This document shows, piece by piece, positions 29,960 through 40,271 of a DNA stretch of 64,000 nucleotides. The notes below the pieces were generated by a model. It did not search any database and was not told the origin of the DNA. It was given only the letters and a program-made list of their open reading frames with translations. Source of the stretch: Aurantiochytrium sp. KH105 (lineage: Eukaryota > Sar > Bigyra > Thraustochytrida > Thraustochytriidae); assembly GCA_003116975.1 (NCBI GenBank), contig BGKB01000006.1, positions 186,001 through 250,000 on the forward strand, read 5' to 3'. The stretch's first letter is position 1. Each line of letters starts with the position of its first letter. The translations under genes were made by a program, and so were the position numbers.

Positions 29960-31030
29960 TCAGATGACCTCGTCGTCGAAATCGTCAAAGGAGGCAGCGC
30001 CGCCGCCGCTCGATGAATCGGAAGATCCGTCCTCGTCGTCGTCACCAGCCGACGAGGCGTCAATGTCCGGGAGAGGCTCATCGTCCTCTTCGGGAGGCGG
30101 GGGCGGAGCGCTGTCATCGACGCGGTCGCACTTGTATCGATTGGAGACCTGATGACAGCGTGACTTGCAGGGCTGAAAGGATGCGTGGCAAGCCTTGATG
30201 CACTTGTTGTGCTGGGCCGTGTTTCCTTGGCAACCTTCCTTGCACTTGTCCATCTTTTGCTCGCGCTCGACATAGCCGTAGTGGGGCTCATCTTTGCAGC
30301 GCTCCTCGCAGCGAGCCTTCATGCAGCGCTTGCGGCAGATCTTTTCACGATCGGTCTTGCACGATTTTTTCGCCGCGCACTTCGCGGTAATTTTCTTGTT
30401 GCATGAGGTGATGCAGTCCTCCATCTTGCACGCGAGCTCCTTTTCCTTTTGTTTGTTGAGCTTGATGGGCTTTTTGGAGTCAAAGACCTGCTCGGGAATG
30501 GCCTCGGGGTCTTCAGCGGCGGCGTTGGCGCCGCCTTCGGCGCCGCCGTCTTCGTCGTCGTCGGCGGCGGCGCCGCCGCCGCCGCCGCCCGCGGCGTGGT
30601 TGGAGGCGACGTCGGCCTGCTGACCCCGCAGAAATCCGGGCACGACGGCGTCCATGATGCCTCCATCCGAGCGGTCGGCGGCCGAGCTGGCCCCGGCAAA
30701 GGGGTTCACCTCAAAGCCGAGGATGCTGAGGATGGCGAGCAGCACGGCGACGAGCCAGACGTAAAAGGCGACTTTCTTGCACACGCGCTTGGAGGTCCCT
30801 GCCGGGTCGACTCTAAAGTCTGCGGCGAGGTCTGCCAAGCCGGGCACGAACCTGGACGCGCCGGCCCCGGGCCTCTTGCCTCCGACGGGTTTCCTGCGCT
30901 TGCCCACGGACGAGGCCGTGCCGCTGCTCTTGGGGCTCTTGGTCGGGCTCTTGGCCTTGCGCCGCGAGCTGCGCTTCAGCCGCTCGTCGTCCTCGTCGCC
31001 GCGCCCGCTCCTGCGTTCTGCGCGGCCCAT
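29960..31030 (-). CDS. Type II membrane protein with six CX3C motifs
   Basis: The ATG at 31030 (MGRAERR) gives 356 residues. The first 80 or so are basic and Ser/Lys/Pro-rich, then a single hydrophobic helix follows (FYVWLVAVLLAILSILGF). The positive side faces the N-terminus, so the rest should lie in the lumen or outside. After an Ala/Gly/Asp-rich spacer comes a domain of about 115 residues with 16 Cys. Six pairs have CX3C spacing (CITSC, CRKRC, CEERC, CKEGC, CIKAC, CKSRC) among many Lys and Arg. The tail is Pro, then Asp/Ser-rich. CX3C pairs occur in small TIM chaperones, but the length and membrane anchor do not match. I do not recognise the family. Confidence 0.72.
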   Translation of the reverse strand: MGRAERRSGRGDEDDERLKRSSRRKAKSPTKSPKSSGTASSVGKRRKPVGGKRPGAGASRFVPGLADLAADFRVDPAGTSKRVCKKVAFYVWLVAVLLAILSILGFEVNPFAGASSAADRSDGGIMDAVVPGFLRGQQADVASNHAAGGGGGGAAADDDEDGGAEGGANAAAEDPEAIPEQVFDSKKPIKLNKQKEKELACKMEDCITSCNKKITAKCAAKKSCKTDREKICRKRCMKARCEERCKDEPHYGYVEREQKMDKCKEGCQGNTAQHNKCIKACHASFQPCKSRCHQVSNRYKCDRVDDSAPPPPPEEDDEPLPDIDASSAGDDDEDGSSDSSSGGGAASFDDFDDEVI

Positions 31031-31219
31031 GGCTGCCTTCTTCTCCCTGCGCTCGCCCGCGCGCTCGGCCTGCGTCTGCGCCGTCTCCGCGTCGCCGTCG
31101 CCGCCCGCGGCTCGCAGAGCGCGCTCGAGCCGCGCCTCGCCTCGCCGCTGGGACGCGCCGCCGCGCTGCCTGCCTCGCTCGCTCGCTCGCTCCTCGCGCC
31201 GCCGCCCGGCCGCGCTCCG

Positions 31220-31220
<1 letters not shown>

Positions 31221-31269
<49 letters not shown>

Positions 31270-31270
31270 G
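31221..31270. repeat. CACG tetranucleotide repeat
   Basis: This is a pure tract of about 12.5 CACG units, 190 bp upstream of the minus-strand ATG at 31030. Confidence 0.9.
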
Positions 31271-31673
31271 GGCGGGCTGGCCTCGCGCGCGTCTCGGCTC
31301 TGCTGCTCCGCCCGCTCTGCTCGGCGCTGCTGCGCGCCGCGGCCTCGCTCGCGGCTGCGCGGAGGAGCCTCAGCCTGAGGAGGAGGCGGCTCCGTTCTAT
31401 GGAGCTGGCCGCCTTAAGGCGCGCGCGCGCCGCGCCTTTCGCCCCCGCGCCGCGCAGGGAGGTTAAGGCGCGAGCCGGCCAGGAACGGCTCGCTGGGAGG
31501 GGCGTCCCCGCGGGGACCGGGGACACCGGTGTGCGCCCCGCGGAAGGGGGTGTGTGTGGTGGACGGTGAGGAGAGGTGGTTTAGGTTGGGCGGGGGCGGG
31601 GGGAGGGTGGTGAGGATGATGGGTATCATCGTCATGGAGGGCTTTTGCGCTTGGAGCCCCCGCGCCGGGCCTT

Positions 31674-31714
31674 GGAGCGAGCAAGCGAGCGAGCGAGCGA
31701 GCGAGCGAGCGAGG
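31674..31714. repeat. GAGC tetranucleotide repeat
   Basis: About nine GAGC units with one early interruption lie in non-coding DNA. Confidence 0.85.
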
Positions 31715-32258
31715 GAGGGGCCTTGTTTTGCGGGAGGGAGACGATCGCTCTGCAGCTGCACGCTGCTGCTGCTGCTGTGTGGAAGAGAGGAAAGAAAGCT
31801 CAGCAGCGTCTCAGGTCCCAAACGATGATCATAATAAGATGGACAGCGTCTGCGTGCGTGGCCGCACCACCCACCCAAAACCTCGGCCATTGGCGCGATC
31901 CTGAGAGCGAGGTGAGACAAGCGAAGTTTGATCCCGCGGATTGGACTATCGTGCGCGTCAAGCTGCCAGAAAAAGAGTGAGCGTGTTTGCAAGGGTGCAG
32001 CGCGCATCCACTTTTTTTCTGCTCCTCCTTTTCCAGCTTTCTTTCGTATCAACGTGGGACAGCAACCTACAACCAACTTGAACCTTCTGACCTCCAAGCT
32101 GCCCTTGGTTACTGTCGCAGGAGCGATGGGTTGATTGATAGATAGATGATCGCAACTGGACTCCAGTCCCACACGCTGGCTCTCCAACCACCTTCTTCTT
32201 CCACTCACCTTTTCGCTCCCTTTTCGCCGCGCCGGTACAAGTCAACTTTCCGCGCCCC

Positions 32259-32420
32259 GCAAGTGCGCTATTCCCCGCCCGCAACCGCACTAAAAAGCCC
32301 TCCGCTTTTCCAGCGCCCCGCAGCCAGCCAGGCGCAACAAGTATAACCCCACTTGCAGCGCGCCTTAGCGCACTTCCCCTGCGCTATAACCCACTTGCGC
32401 CGCCCGCCCGCGCCACTTGC
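32259..32420. promoter_or_regulatory. Cluster of CACTTGC elements
   Basis: CACTTGC occurs at 32350, 32392 and 32414 on the plus strand, and its complement in GCAAGTGCGC at 32259. Two copies are preceded by TATAACCC. CACTTG and CAAGTG fit the E-box form CANNTG. A regulatory role is inference. Confidence 0.35.
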
Positions 32421-33534
32421 GCCAGCGCGCACGGCCCGAATCTGGCACATTTATGGGGGATAGGCCGGGTGTCCTCTCTTTTTGGTCTTCTTTTTTCCTT
32501 CTTTTCTCAGTTTATTTTTCTTGGAACGTGGACCCGAAGCAGCCGAAAGCAGAAACAGAATTAGGAGGTCCAAGGTACGTTCGCCCGCGTCGCGGCCGCA
32601 GCTCGCTCGCGCGGCCTGCGCGGCGCGCCGCCCGCCGCGCGCTTCTCCTCTTCCCGCCCGCCTGCGCCCCCCCTCCTCGCGGCGCGCCGCCGCGGCCGCC
32701 GGACTCCGCGGGGGACGCGGATTTGAAAGCATGAAATGGAATGGAAAGGAATGTCTCCATGCCACGGACGGGCGGACGCGCAGGCTCGGACGCACGTGCC
32801 GCACGGCTCGGGCCGCCCCGCCTCGCGCCGCCCCGCCCCGCGCGCCGCCCCGCGCTCGGCGCGCCGCGGCGGCGAAGGCCTCTCGCCGCGCGCCGCCGCG
32901 CGTGCCGCGGCCAGAGGTACCCAACCCACGCGTGCTGCTGCTGCTGCTTGGCCCCTTGTCCATCCATCCCGCGCCATCCATCCATGCCTCGCTCCGCCAG
33001 CCAGCCAGTCGGCCGGCCAGCCGCGCCCGCGCGCCGCCCCTCGCTCGCCGCCTCCGCGCCGCCGGCCGCCCTCCGGCGAGCGCCCCGCGGCTGCGCCGAG
33101 GAGAGCGGGCGGGCGCGGGTCCTCAGCACGTGCGTCGCACACGCAGGCGCGAGAAGGAGGCAAGGAGGGATGGCCCAGCGCACACTCGCACACGTAGAGT
33201 AGATAGAAGACGTACAGACAGCCGCACTTGCCCGCGCTGCTGCTCGGGCTCGGGCGGCTGCAGCCCGGGCCGGGTACCTGCTTGCGCTCGGCCGGCCGGC
33301 CGGCCCGCCGTGGTCTGCGCAGGTTCTCTGGCGGCCAGGGGTTGGTGGGAGCGGGGAGGGAAAGATGGGGACTGCAGAATGGTGAATGAACTGACGACCG
33401 CGCTCGTACGTACTACTTGCAGACAGACTGACAGTGGCCGCAGATCAAGGTACACGGTGTTCCGCTTTCGCTGGAGCACGAGTGGCAGGGAGCAGGGAAG
33501 GCAAGGGAAGGCAAGAAACAGACGTGGTTGAGAC

Positions 33535-33562
33535 GAAGAAGAAGAAGAAGAAGAAGAAGAAG

Positions 33563-33598
<36 letters not shown>
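33535..33598 (+). repeat. AAG then CAG triplet repeat before the CaMKI start
   Basis: About ten GAA/AAG units switch directly to ten CAG units, ending 15 bases before the ATG at 33614. The tract is in frame with the kinase and would encode Lys then Gln if a non-ATG start upstream were used. Confidence 0.85.
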
Positions 33599-33600
<2 letters not shown>

Positions 33601-33613
33601 AGAGGAGCCCAAG

Positions 33614-34693
33614 ATGCGCCGCACCGTGCGCAGCATCCGCTCGTTCTTCCGGGTCCCGTCCAGGTCACAGGATGGCGACAACGGCTTTGGCGGCGAAATG
33701 AGCCAGGAAAAGTTCGAAGACAGATTCCGCCTGGGCACCACGCTGGGCAAGGGAAACTTTAGCGTCGTTCGCGAGGCTGAGGACCTCGTTACCGGAGAAA
33801 TCGTGGCCGTCAAGTGCATCAGAAAGAAGCATCTCTCGGCAGAGGACCGCGAAGGCCTCAAGGCCGAGGTCCGCATCCTCTCCGGCATGGACCACCCCAA
33901 CATCATCAAACTCTACGGTATGCACGAGGATAACGCCTACTACTACGTCGTAACCGAGCTCGTCAAGGGCGGAGAACTCTTTGACCGCATCGTCGCCAAG
34001 GAGTTCTACCAGGAAAAGGATGCCGCCCAGGTGGTCAAGACCATCGCCGAAGCGCTCAAGTACTGCAACGAGCACGGCATCGTGCATCGTGATCTCAAGC
34101 CCGAGAACATCCTCATGGAGGACGACGAGAACGACCACCGTCTTAAACTCGCCGACTTTGGCTTTGCCAAGGAACTCGATACCTCGAGCGAGGAGGCCAT
34201 GCTTCGCACTACGTGCGGTACGCCCGGCTACGTTGCGCCTGAGATCATCAAGGGCGCTCCGTACGGCAGAGAGGTGGACATGTGGTCCCTGGGCGTCATC
34301 ACGTACATTCTGCTTTGCGGCTACCCGCCCTTTTACGACGAGAACCAGGCGCATCTCTTTCGTCTCATCAAAAAGGCCAAGTACAAGTTTGACCCCGAGT
34401 TCTGGTCTGAGGTCTCCGACTCCGCCAAGGACCTCATTCGCGGCCTGCTCCAGGTCGACCCCACGCAGCGTTTCACGCCCGACGATGTCCTTGCGCATCC
34501 TTGGATCGTCCACGGCGGCGCCGATCAGGACATTACTCCTGCGCTCAACCAGCTCAAGAGCTACCAGAACCGCCGCCGCCTCAAGAAGGGTATCCTCACC
34601 GTGATGGCGGCCAACCGCATCCGTAAGCTCGTCTCTTTTGATGAAAGGGATGGCGAGGCCGAGGCCGAGGACGACAGCGACGACTCCAAGTAA
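33614..34693 (+). CDS. CaMKI-type calcium/calmodulin-dependent protein kinase
   Basis: The first in-frame ATG gives 359 residues. The kinase domain has LGKGNFSVV at about 43-52, VAVK lysine K67, HRDLKPEN with D160, and DFG with D181. The activation loop reads LRTTCGTPGYVAPE, whose Thr is the usual CaMKK target. The subdomains DMWSLGVITYILLCGYPPF and HPWI are typical of CaMK. After the domain, residues about 325-343 (KKGILTVMAANRIRKLVSF) form a basic amphipathic segment like the autoinhibitory and calmodulin-binding region. The protein ends in a Glu/Asp tail. All catalytic residues are present. It is a soluble Ser/Thr kinase. The substrate is unknown. Confidence 0.92.
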   Translation: MRRTVRSIRSFFRVPSRSQDGDNGFGGEMSQEKFEDRFRLGTTLGKGNFSVVREAEDLVTGEIVAVKCIRKKHLSAEDREGLKAEVRILSGMDHPNIIKLYGMHEDNAYYYVVTELVKGGELFDRIVAKEFYQEKDAAQVVKTIAEALKYCNEHGIVHRDLKPENILMEDDENDHRLKLADFGFAKELDTSSEEAMLRTTCGTPGYVAPEIIKGAPYGREVDMWSLGVITYILLCGYPPFYDENQAHLFRLIKKAKYKFDPEFWSEVSDSAKDLIRGLLQVDPTQRFTPDDVLAHPWIVHGGADQDITPALNQLKSYQNRRRLKKGILTVMAANRIRKLVSFDERDGEAEAEDDSDDSK

Positions 34694-35799
34694 GCGTGTG
34701 TATGTGTACGGAACCTGTAGATGACGCAAGCAATGCCGGTCTTCCTTTTGCCTGGACAAACCATCCATTTGTCTTTCTTCACGCTGAAGCCAAGTCACGC
34801 GGTTCGCGATTTGATCGATCAGCCAAAATTTCCAACTCCTCTTTTGACGCGTCTGTTGTGACCCGGTCTCATACACACGGTTCTCATTTGCCTCTCACGG
34901 CGTGCTGAGATCATATGTTTTCTCACTTTTTTTTTACACAAACATACACACACGCACTCACGCACCCTCCCCGCTCTTTTCTTCCCCCATTTCTCGTCAG
35001 ATACTTTTGGCGAAAGAGAAGGCGAACGAGAAAATGGGATTCGCTTCTTCTTTCTCTCTTTTGTTTCGACTGTGCTTCTTCCCTGCTTTCGTCCTCCTTT
35101 TGCTTAAATCGGGGTCGAAAGCTCCCTCGCGCACAAGGCCTAAACATATCGTTAACAACCAAGCCAGCCGCATTCTTCTTGAAGTCGTCCAAACGCCATT
35201 CGCCCTTTCTTTTGCATCGGTGCTTTCCCGACATGTTTTTAAAGACCACGATTCATGTGGAGAAACTGACATCAACATTTTGTTTTGTTTCCTACAAAGA
35301 TTGGGATATGTTTCCTTTTGTTTTTCCTCCGCATGATGGCGCATGAACGAGTGTTTGCGCCGAAATTTGGTGGCTTTTCTTTGAACCCTCTCAGACCACG
35401 GAACAATGGCAACAATTAAAAAAAAAAAAAGCTTGTCTCGACTTGAAAGATGTAATGACTCGAGCGTCTGAGACTCCACGCCTCGCTCGTTCTCCTATTC
35501 TCCCCCTTGCGATGACGCAAGGGATCCGGCAAAAACTAGTTTGGTGAGACAAAAAACTAGTTTCGCAGAACTATGCAATGTCAAGCCCCGATCGATTGCA
35601 GCGCGTGCAAGCCCAGCACACGCGCGCTCGCTTATATTAGAGTCGAAAGGAAGCGCGCTTCGAGCGGGCGCTCGGGGGGCCGCTGCCAGACGAGCCGTCT
35701 GCAGACGCTCGCGTTCGTCGCGAGAGACAACCTCCTCGCCCCCCTTTCCCCAGACCGCGAGCGAGGTCTGAGCTGAGCTGAGGTGAGCTGAGCGCGATC
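34694..35799. other. Intergenic region, no gene seen
   Basis: This holds the CaMKI 3' region and the promoter of the ARM-like gene. There is a pyrimidine-rich stretch near 34915-35100 and an A-run at about 35417-35430. A TATATTA lies at 35633-35639, about 160 bp before the next ATG. TGAGC-like direct repeats lie just upstream of that ATG (35769-35792). Confidence 0.4.
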
Positions 35800-37494
35800 A
35801 TGGCGACCGAGGACGGCGCGGAGCGGCACGTGCCACCGCGAGGAACGGGGGCGTCGAGCGCGAGCGCCACGTCAGCCGCGAGATTCGTGGTCGGTGGAAA
35901 CGCAGCGCCTTCAACGACAAACTCCAAGTCTCTCGGAAGGAAAACTGGCCCGCTCGTCGCGCCGCGAAGCTCGCTCATACGACGCACGCTGTCGAGAAGG
36001 CTTTCGGGCGTGCGCACGCTCGGGCGCACGGCCGCGCGCCAACGCGTCTCCGTCCCCGACTATCCCAATTCCCCATGGGTCGTAGACGCCACAGGCATCC
36101 GGGACGATGAAACACCCGAAGACCCGAACAGCCCAGGCGAGCGAATCCGTTTGCAGCGCATGGACGTCTACCTCGAAGCCGCAAAATCAGACGACCACGC
36201 TCGCAGACTTGCAGGCCTGCGATGCATTCGCTTTCTCTTTACTGCCTCCGGACGCGTCCCTATTTGGCTCATCATCGAGTCGGATCTGCACTCGAGCCTC
36301 ATTTCGCACATTCAACCCGGCGCGGACGAACCTCTTCTCTTTGAAACAGTCTGGATTGCCGCGCAGCTCACCAAAACCCGCTCGCGCGCCAATCTTCAGG
36401 CGCTGCTGAGCAATGACATCATCGGCGAGCTGGCACGCGTCCTTGACCTTTTTGTCAGTCCACGCGTTACGGAGCAGAGTCTGCGTTGCTTGAGTCGTCT
36501 TGCGCGCGTCAATCTCGAAATCCGCGACGAGATTCTCGCCAACGAGACCGTCATCCCTGTGCTTCAGCGCATTTCCGTCTCCGCAGGCCCGCCTTCAATG
36601 TTTGGTTCCTTAGCCTCTGCAATCTGTAGTTTGCTCCAAGGGTCACCGGCTCCAAACGTCGACGCTGTCATTGAACCGCTCATGCCCGTCGTGGCCACAC
36701 TTTTCAAGTCCGAGGACGTCCACGCCATCAACAGCCTCCTTTTTGCACTGGCCTATCTTGCCGAGTCCAATCCCAGGAGCCTCGAGCCGATGAAGGAGCT
36801 TGCTTTGACCTCTCAGATTACTGCTGCGCTTGATGGAAGTCTTGCCGAACGCCTGTTGCAGAGTGAATTTTCTTCCGGCGAATATAGTCCCAGCGAGCGG
36901 GCCGAAACGGAGATGCTGCTCTTAGTACCCGCGCTTCGAACGGTTGTTGGCATGGCCTCTGCCGGCGAGGACTTTATCCAAGAGCTCATCGATGCTGATG
37001 CAATTTTGCCGCTGCGCGACCTCATCGACCATGACCGCCGTGACGTTCGCGTTCTCGCCACGCGTGCCCTGGCGAATTTGGCGCAGGGAACGCAGGACCA
37101 CATTCAAGCACTCCTCGACGCAGACTTTGCTGATCTCACGCGCTCGCGCCTCGAGCGCGAAGGTCATACGACGGTCAAGAAGAACATTGCCATCTTTTAT
37201 GCGCGAATCTGTTGTGAAGGCACCCCGGAGCAAATCAGTACCATCGTCTCGCGGGGGGGTCTCCGCAGCATGTGGCATGTAGCGGGCCTCGTCGGCATTG
37301 AGGCCACGACGGACATTGTCGTCACTGCTACAGAGGCAGCCCTCATGACCCTCGAGGGTGCGCTCGCGCGCCAGGCCCTCATCGACATTCAAGAGACTGA
37401 TGTCTTTGAGATCCTTGATCGCCAAGGCATTTCCGAACGCTACTTTGAGCGAATCACCGAGGCCATGTTCTTTTGCGAGTCGCGAGCCGCCTGA
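35800..37494 (+). CDS. Armadillo/importin-alpha-like helical repeat protein
   Basis: The ATG at 35800 gives 564 residues. The first 100 are disordered with a basic patch (RRTLSRRLSGVRTLGR). From about residue 120 to the end the sequence is all helical, with ARM-style units such as FETVWIAAQLTK, EQSLRCLSRLAR and VRVLATRALANLAQG. The overall length and basic N-terminus recall importin-alpha. However, the conserved Trp/Asn array that holds nuclear localisation signals is not evident, so I would not name it importin-alpha. A role in protein binding is the most that can be said. Confidence 0.7.
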   Translation: MATEDGAERHVPPRGTGASSASATSAARFVVGGNAAPSTTNSKSLGRKTGPLVAPRSSLIRRTLSRRLSGVRTLGRTAARQRVSVPDYPNSPWVVDATGIRDDETPEDPNSPGERIRLQRMDVYLEAAKSDDHARRLAGLRCIRFLFTASGRVPIWLIIESDLHSSLISHIQPGADEPLLFETVWIAAQLTKTRSRANLQALLSNDIIGELARVLDLFVSPRVTEQSLRCLSRLARVNLEIRDEILANETVIPVLQRISVSAGPPSMFGSLASAICSLLQGSPAPNVDAVIEPLMPVVATLFKSEDVHAINSLLFALAYLAESNPRSLEPMKELALTSQITAALDGSLAERLLQSEFSSGEYSPSERAETEMLLLVPALRTVVGMASAGEDFIQELIDADAILPLRDLIDHDRRDVRVLATRALANLAQGTQDHIQALLDADFADLTRSRLEREGHTTVKKNIAIFYARICCEGTPEQISTIVSRGGLRSMWHVAGLVGIEATTDIVVTATEAALMTLEGALARQALIDIQETDVFEILDRQGISERYFERITEAMFFCESRAA

Positions 37495-38289
37495 TGTTGA
37501 CGATAATGATAATGAATGTATCAATCTCTCTTTATTTCACACGCAGGCACTCCAGTAATTTGTTTTTATTTTTGGTATCTCTCTCGATCTCCAAAAAAAT
37601 GAACTCCATCCACATTCAGGGTCCAGGGAAAGCAAATGGAGGTCGAACACGAGGTTTGATTCTTGCGCTAACACGGAAATGCACTTCAAGCGCAAGGTTG
37701 AGGACGAGAGTAAAGCAGAGCACGGGAATAATCGATTTGACAAGCCGTGACATCGAAGCGTCGACGCAGCCGCTCCCACAACGCAACTCCCAGTGCTTCT
37801 TCACTTACCTATCTAGGCCACGAAGCAGAATCATGACTGCCCGCAACAGCATTTGCGAGATGATTTCATTGCCTTCCCATCCTCCTTTTCCCCAAAACAG
37901 TTTTCATAAGCCTTGCGCTCGGCGTCGATAAATTCCCTCCGAGTTTATCCTTGTTACCCGACCCCACCACGAAATTACACAGTGATATTGCGTTGGAACC
38001 GGGTCCGGTGTGCCTGTCGGCGGCACCATTGGTGCGGCGCTCGCAGAATGTGCTCGAGCGCCGCAGAGCTACTAGCGAGAGCGCAAAAGGCCACAGACCC
38101 GGCTTAGGCAGCAGCAAACCCGCATTCGGAGGCGTGGAGAGAAAACCCGGGCAGCAGCGTCGGCCGCGAAGACCCTCACTCGCCGCGCTTGTTCGTCTCT
38201 CTGTGCGTGTGGCTACGCGAAGCGGCGCGAGGCACGGAATCGAGACTCGAGTTCCAGGACTTGCGCGACCGAGCGACGCGTCAAGGACG
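37495..38289. other. Intergenic region, no gene seen
   Basis: This holds the 3' UTR of the ARM-like gene and the leader of the PdxT gene. The frame before 38290 is open but has no protein-like character. Confidence 0.4.
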
Positions 38290-38688
38290 ATGACTTCTTC
38301 GGGCGAGGTTGTGGTTGGCGTCCTGGCGCTCCAAGGCGCCTTCAAGCAGCATGTGCAGTTGTTTGAGAAAATTGGCGTCAAGGCCACGGAGATTCGGACT
38401 CCCGAAGAGCTCGCAGAGGTCGACGCACTCGTCTTGCCTGGCGGCGAGAGCACGGCGATTGCTCTTGTAGCGCGGCGCACTGGTCTCGTAAGTTGCTCAG
38501 ATGAGCAAATGTAGCACTCGCGAGCAGCTCGCTTGTTCGTCGGCTCAATGGTGCTCAGAGAAAAACCACACACAACACACAACACCAAAAATCACAAAAC
38601 ACTCACGCTCGAATGTCGACACGAAATTCACTGCTTTTTTATGTTCTTACAGATGGACCCGCTCCGCGAGTGGGTGTCTCAGGGAAAG

Positions 38689-38720
<32 letters not shown>

Positions 38721-39316
38721 GCTCGCCAACAAAATCACAGGCAAAATGAAGGTGAGTTTCCCAACATGATGCAGCTTGGTGTCACAAGCTCTTCGTCATT
38801 TTCCTTGGCACACAGTAGTGTCGCTTGCGCTCTTTCAAAGCAGCAACTAACATGAGCTAGCGAGAACAGGAGGGTCAAGAACTGATTGGAGGTTTTCCCG
38901 GTGTGGTGCACCGCAACTTTTTCGGATCTCAGCTCGGAAGCTTTTCTGCCATGCTTGAAAGTCCGCTGAGTGTCAGCGACGGTGACGCCGTGTCTTCGGA
39001 AGCCGCCGCGGACACAGCGTCCAGCAAGCAGTATCGCGCCGTCTTTATCCGCGCTCCGGTCCTTATTGAATATGACGACGCCGTAAATGTGCTTGCCAAG
39101 GTTGTGCCGCACAAGGAGTCCCAGGAGGCTGACGCCAAAGTGGACGCGCACGAGCCTATTGTCGTCGCCGCCTCGCACGGCAACATCCTCATGACCTCCT
39201 TTCATCCCGAACTCACGGACGATGCCTCTTGGCATCAGTATTTCTTCAACTTTGCCACCAAGGTGATCAAGGCGGCGCCCGGCGGCGCTGCCCCAGCTAG
39301 CTCTTCATCTGCATGA
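38290..39316 (+). CDS. pdxT: Pyridoxal 5'-phosphate synthase glutaminase subunit (PdxT/SNO), three exons
   Basis: Exons are 38290-38487, 38653-38751 and 38870-39316, all phase 0, giving 247 residues. The protein starts with [15 protein letters not shown] and has the LPGGES oxyanion motif. The nucleophile Cys is in [11 protein letters not shown] (exon 2), and the His-Glu pair is in FHPEL near the C-terminus. This is the glutaminase that supplies ammonia to PdxS/SNZ in vitamin B6 synthesis. Exon 3 has an extra loop of about 20 residues rich in Ser and Ala after AMLESPLSV. Introns begin GTAAGT and GTGAGT. The PdxS partner is not in this window. Confidence 0.92.
38488..38652 (+). other. Intron 1 of the PdxT gene
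   Basis: This is 165 bp, with a GTAAGT donor and a TTACAG acceptor after a short T-run. Removing it joins the LPGGES half to the half carrying the nucleophile Cys in frame. Confidence 0.85.
38752..38869 (+). other. Intron 2 of the PdxT gene
   Basis: This is 118 bp, with a GTGAGT donor, an AACAG acceptor and a CTAAC branch-like element about 20 bases before the acceptor. An alternative acceptor (GCTAG) lies 9 bases upstream and would keep frame. Confidence 0.8.
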
Positions 39317-40271
39317 AAAATAGATAGCTTTCTCAGTCTTTTCGGTTCGATGCCATCTTCATTCAACATGGAGTGTGTATACATTTGGGAATGGGCTCTT
39401 TCCAAAGTCCTTACAAGGACCGTTTGATGGGGTACAGATGCGAGTTATATTGTGCAAAAAGTTGATTATTCTGCCTTGCTCAAAGTAAATGGTCAGGGTG
39501 GATTGGATCAACTCAATCAGATGTTCAGACCAGAAAGAATGAAAACCACCAAGGATGTAGTCGATTGTTTCATGCAGGTTCATTTGTCTAAAGTGGTGAT
39601 GAACGCGTTGGAAAGTTTTTGGGTCTCAGATGTGCCATAATTCTGCCGGTGGTTCTGAGCGAGGTAGGCCGTCCAAGTACTTCGATCTTCCGGCTGCTTG
39701 CATTTCAGTTTTGCAGTGATATTGTTGTCCTTTTTAAAATATTCTTGTCTAGTGGAGGTGCGACGGCAGAGCGCACCGAAGATTGCTTACCTGCGCCACA
39801 CCTCTATAGCTTTGCAATACTTGTCTTTAACATTCAACAGCAAACTTGGTGCAGTCACCGTTCTTGTAGTTTAACTTGCTATTGACACGCGTACAATAAG
39901 CATGTCGTCTGAGTGTTGTGCGTTAATTCGACGTCTCCATGTTCTGAGCCCAAGGACGTCAGCGCAACGAAAGAAGAAGAAACAAAAAAAGAAACAAAAA
40001 GATCCGTTAATGTCCCAGAAAGCCTTGGCTGAGCCTGAGTCAACATGCACATTAGACTGTCAGTGCCGCCACTTGAAGGCTTAGGTAGACTGCACAGGGT
40101 TGAAAAAAAGGCGCAGGCTGGCGCTACCTGCGATCGACGACGGCCATGAGACATTACGCGTGCGGAGTTTGAACGGTTTGTCGCGACGCCGCAGTGACCG
40201 CCACTGCCCCGAACAAGAACAGGAAAAGGGCTAAAGGGCACCGCCAAGCACCAATTTCTTTGGCGTGGCCG
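39317..40271. other. Intergenic region, no gene seen
   Basis: This is nearly 1 kb of more AT-rich DNA between two plus-strand genes. An A-rich AAG/AAA stretch lies at about 39969-40003. Short open frames have no family features. Confidence 0.4.

Larger units (their letters stand above)
31031..33613. other. Long divergent GC-rich intergenic region
   Basis: This is 2.6 kb between the Cys-rich membrane protein and the CaMKI gene. It holds a CACG repeat, a GAGC repeat, a cluster of CACTTGC elements and an AAG/CAG repeat, listed separately. Frames are open on both strands because stops are rare in such DNA, and the peptides are Arg/Ala/Pro low complexity. It probably contains two promoters and long leaders. 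Confidence 0.5.

Noticed and set aside
31414-32208. 264-codon minus-strand frame in the 31-33.6 kb gap
   Set aside because: It has no domain, its composition shifts along its length, and it overlaps several other open frames.
35800-37494. Naming the ARM-like protein importin-alpha
   Set aside because: The length and basic N-terminus fit, but the Trp/Asn residues of the signal-binding groove are not evident.
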